A DNA stretch of 45,000 nucleotides, from contig MCFG01000102.1 in the NCBI GenBank assembly GCA_002104895.1, positions 1-45,000 of the forward strand, written 5' to 3'. Of this stretch, positions 43,734 to 45,000 are shown in pieces. A program made the translations under genes and the position numbers. Each line of letters starts with the position of its first letter. The stretch's first letter is position 1. This DNA is from Anaeromyces robustus. Its lineage: Eukaryota > Neocallimastigomycota > Neocallimastigomycetes > Neocallimastigales > Neocallimastigaceae. Under the pieces are notes generated by a model. The model did no database searches and was not told the origin of the DNA. It worked only from the letters and a program-made list of their open reading frames with translations.

Positions 43734-43812
<79 letters not shown>

Positions 43813-44201
43813 TTAATATTTTAAAAAATATAATAATAGTTTATTAATTATTTAAATAATAAAATATACATTAATTATTTATTATATATATGTATATATT
43901 AGTTTACTAAGGCTGAAAGAATTAATACTACTGCTATTAATGCTGTTGGTTTAATTGATATTGTTCCAAAATTAACATATTTCCCATTAATTTTATCAGA
44001 TGAATATCATCCAGATACTTTTGATTTATCAGATCCTGAATTACAGAAATATTGGATTGACACTTTTGATAAGAATTTACATAAAATGGTAGATATGGCT
44101 TTATCATGGTTACATACCCATTTCCTTACTAATACAGATAATTCAAAATCTTTTGAAGATATTTATAGAAAACATTTACAAGTTCTAAGACGTGAACCAA
44201 A

Positions 44202-44245
<44 letters not shown>

Positions 44246-44831
44246 ATATTATTATTTAATGTTTATATATAATTATTATTACATATATATATATTAGTAT
44301 AAATTATTATTGTTATTATTATTCAATTTATTTATTAAATAATTTTTTATATATTTTTATTTAGGCATACGGACCGTTAAGTGTTAGAAGGTAATTCTTT
44401 ATTAATATATATATTCTAATATTAAATAACATTATATTTCTTTTGGATATTAATCAATAATATAATATATCTAAATGGTATAAATACAATAATACTAAAG
44501 TTTACTGATATTACGTGAACAATGTCTTCACGAAATGGTGAGTACTATGTATATTATATAAATTAAATAACTAATTAATATTATTATTTATTAATATATA
44601 TATATATATTTAATAATTTCTGTAACATGTTATATCTTCTATAATCATTAACTTTTAATAAAAATTTAAAAAGGGATTTGGTGATATTTTTGAACATGTA
44701 AAACAAGAAGAAAAAAGAACAGCTCTAGAAACTTTACCGAATCTTCTTAAAAAAATTGATGCCTTACCTGAAAATGAAAAATTAAGTGTATTAATTGATA
44801 ATGTTTTAGCTGGAAATATGTTTGATTGGGG
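41555..44831 (+). CDS. Pantothenate kinase fused to DUF89 phosphatase domain (PANK4 type), 3' partial
   Basis: Exons: 41555-41867, 42352-42366, 42444-42498, 42660-42998, 43268-43649, 43903-44202, 44365-44390, 44501-44537, 44674-44831, then continuing past the window; 541 residues are present. Type II PanK features: GIDIGG at residues 36-41 (phosphate loop), KATGGG just before the microexon, Glu125 in EDEMECLITG, NIGSGVSI, Arg192 in LERIGGSSLGGGT, IYFGGCFIRGHP and LFLRHEGYLGALGAFL. After about residue 370 the sequence follows the DUF89 part of PANK4 (AYGPLSVRS, LREQCLHE, VLAGNMFDWG); its metal-binding residues lie beyond the window. The PanK half phosphorylates pantothenate with ATP, the first step of CoA synthesis; DUF89 of PANK4 is a phosphatase acting on 4'-phosphopantetheine and related damaged products. 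Glu125 and Arg192 align with the residues lost in vertebrate PANK4, so this PanK domain is probably active. The ATG follows an AT-only leader, and the frame is intact only with the 15-nt microexon. Confidence 0.93.
42352..42366 (+). other. 15-nt microexon of the PanK gene
   Basis: It is bounded by AAG and a strong GTAAGT donor. Joined to the preceding exon it gives ATGGG-AHKFN-K, which has exactly the length and pattern of the PanK family's ATGGGAYKF region. Without it the next exon (42444 on) loses five residues. Confidence 0.8.
43204..43258. repeat. (AAT)n array in PanK intron
   Basis: About 18 AAT units ending a few bases before the acceptor at 43267. Confidence 0.95.
43692..43812. repeat. 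Interrupted (AAT)n array in PanK intron
   Basis: Two AAT blocks (43694-43720 and 43741-43811) are separated by AATTAATAATTAAT spacer sequence. A GTAATTAATAATT motif occurs before and between the blocks. Confidence 0.9.
44205..44243. repeat. 39-base poly(A) tract abutting a splice donor
   Basis: The donor GT at 44203-44204 is followed immediately by 39 A residues. Confidence 0.95.
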
Positions 44832-44937
44832 GTAAATATACATATACATATATACATATATATAATATAGAATTGATGGATATTAAATCATAATTTTTAT
44901 AATTTATTTATATTTATTATCTATCTATTTATTTATT

Positions 44938-44938
<1 letters not shown>

Positions 44939-45000
<62 letters not shown>
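44939..45000. repeat. (AAT)n array running off the window
   Basis: At least 20 AAT units reach the right edge inside the PanK intron that starts at 44832. Confidence 0.95.

Overview
This window looks like nuclear DNA from an extremely A+T-rich eukaryote. Genes are split by many short AT-rich GT-AG introns, proteins carry long Asn/Ser/Asp runs, intergenic DNA is almost pure A/T, and (AAT)n, (ATTT)n and homopolymer tracts are everywhere. High intron density (22 introns in TOR alone) together with poly-Asn proteins fits an anaerobic gut fungus (Neocallimastigomycota) better than a dictyostelid, whose genes carry few introns. This assignment is inference. No rRNA, tRNA, CRISPR array or intact transposon was recognised.

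Layout from left to right: (1) 2-2884 +, the 3' part of an unrecognised low-complexity, probably nuclear protein. (2) 6045-9311 +, a 922-residue disordered protein with a short acidic WDDDFD block and a coiled-coil-like C-terminus, tentatively like fungal septation/mitotic-exit scaffold proteins (Bfa1/Byr4 type). (3) 10330-14753 -, an unrecognised 677-residue, 16-exon gene that needs an 11-nt microexon and holds a ~655-bp ATT array in one intron. (4) 16033-20979 -, a NAK-family (Ark1/Prk1/AAK1-like) endocytic kinase with all catalytic motifs but several frame breaks. (5) 25595-36333 +, a complete TOR kinase gene (2344 residues, 23 exons). (6) 41555 + to beyond the window end, a pantothenate kinase fused to a DUF89 domain (PANK4 architecture), which needs a 15-nt microexon. 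Genes 2 and 3 converge. Genes 4 and 5 diverge across 4.6 kb of AT-only DNA. A further 5.2-kb AT-rich gap separates TOR from the PanK gene.

Functionally, three genes belong to well-known core processes: nutrient-dependent growth control (TOR), clathrin/actin endocytosis control (NAK kinase) and coenzyme A supply (PanK-DUF89). Nothing suggests co-regulation as a cluster. The most useful observations are the two microexons, the very long triplet array next to one of them, the contrast between the indel-ridden kinase and its clean neighbours, and the retained catalytic Glu and Arg in the PanK domain.

Exon boundaries were set by hand from GT/AG sites, phase continuity and family similarity. Exon lengths sum to intact frames for genes 1, 2, 3, 5 and 6.
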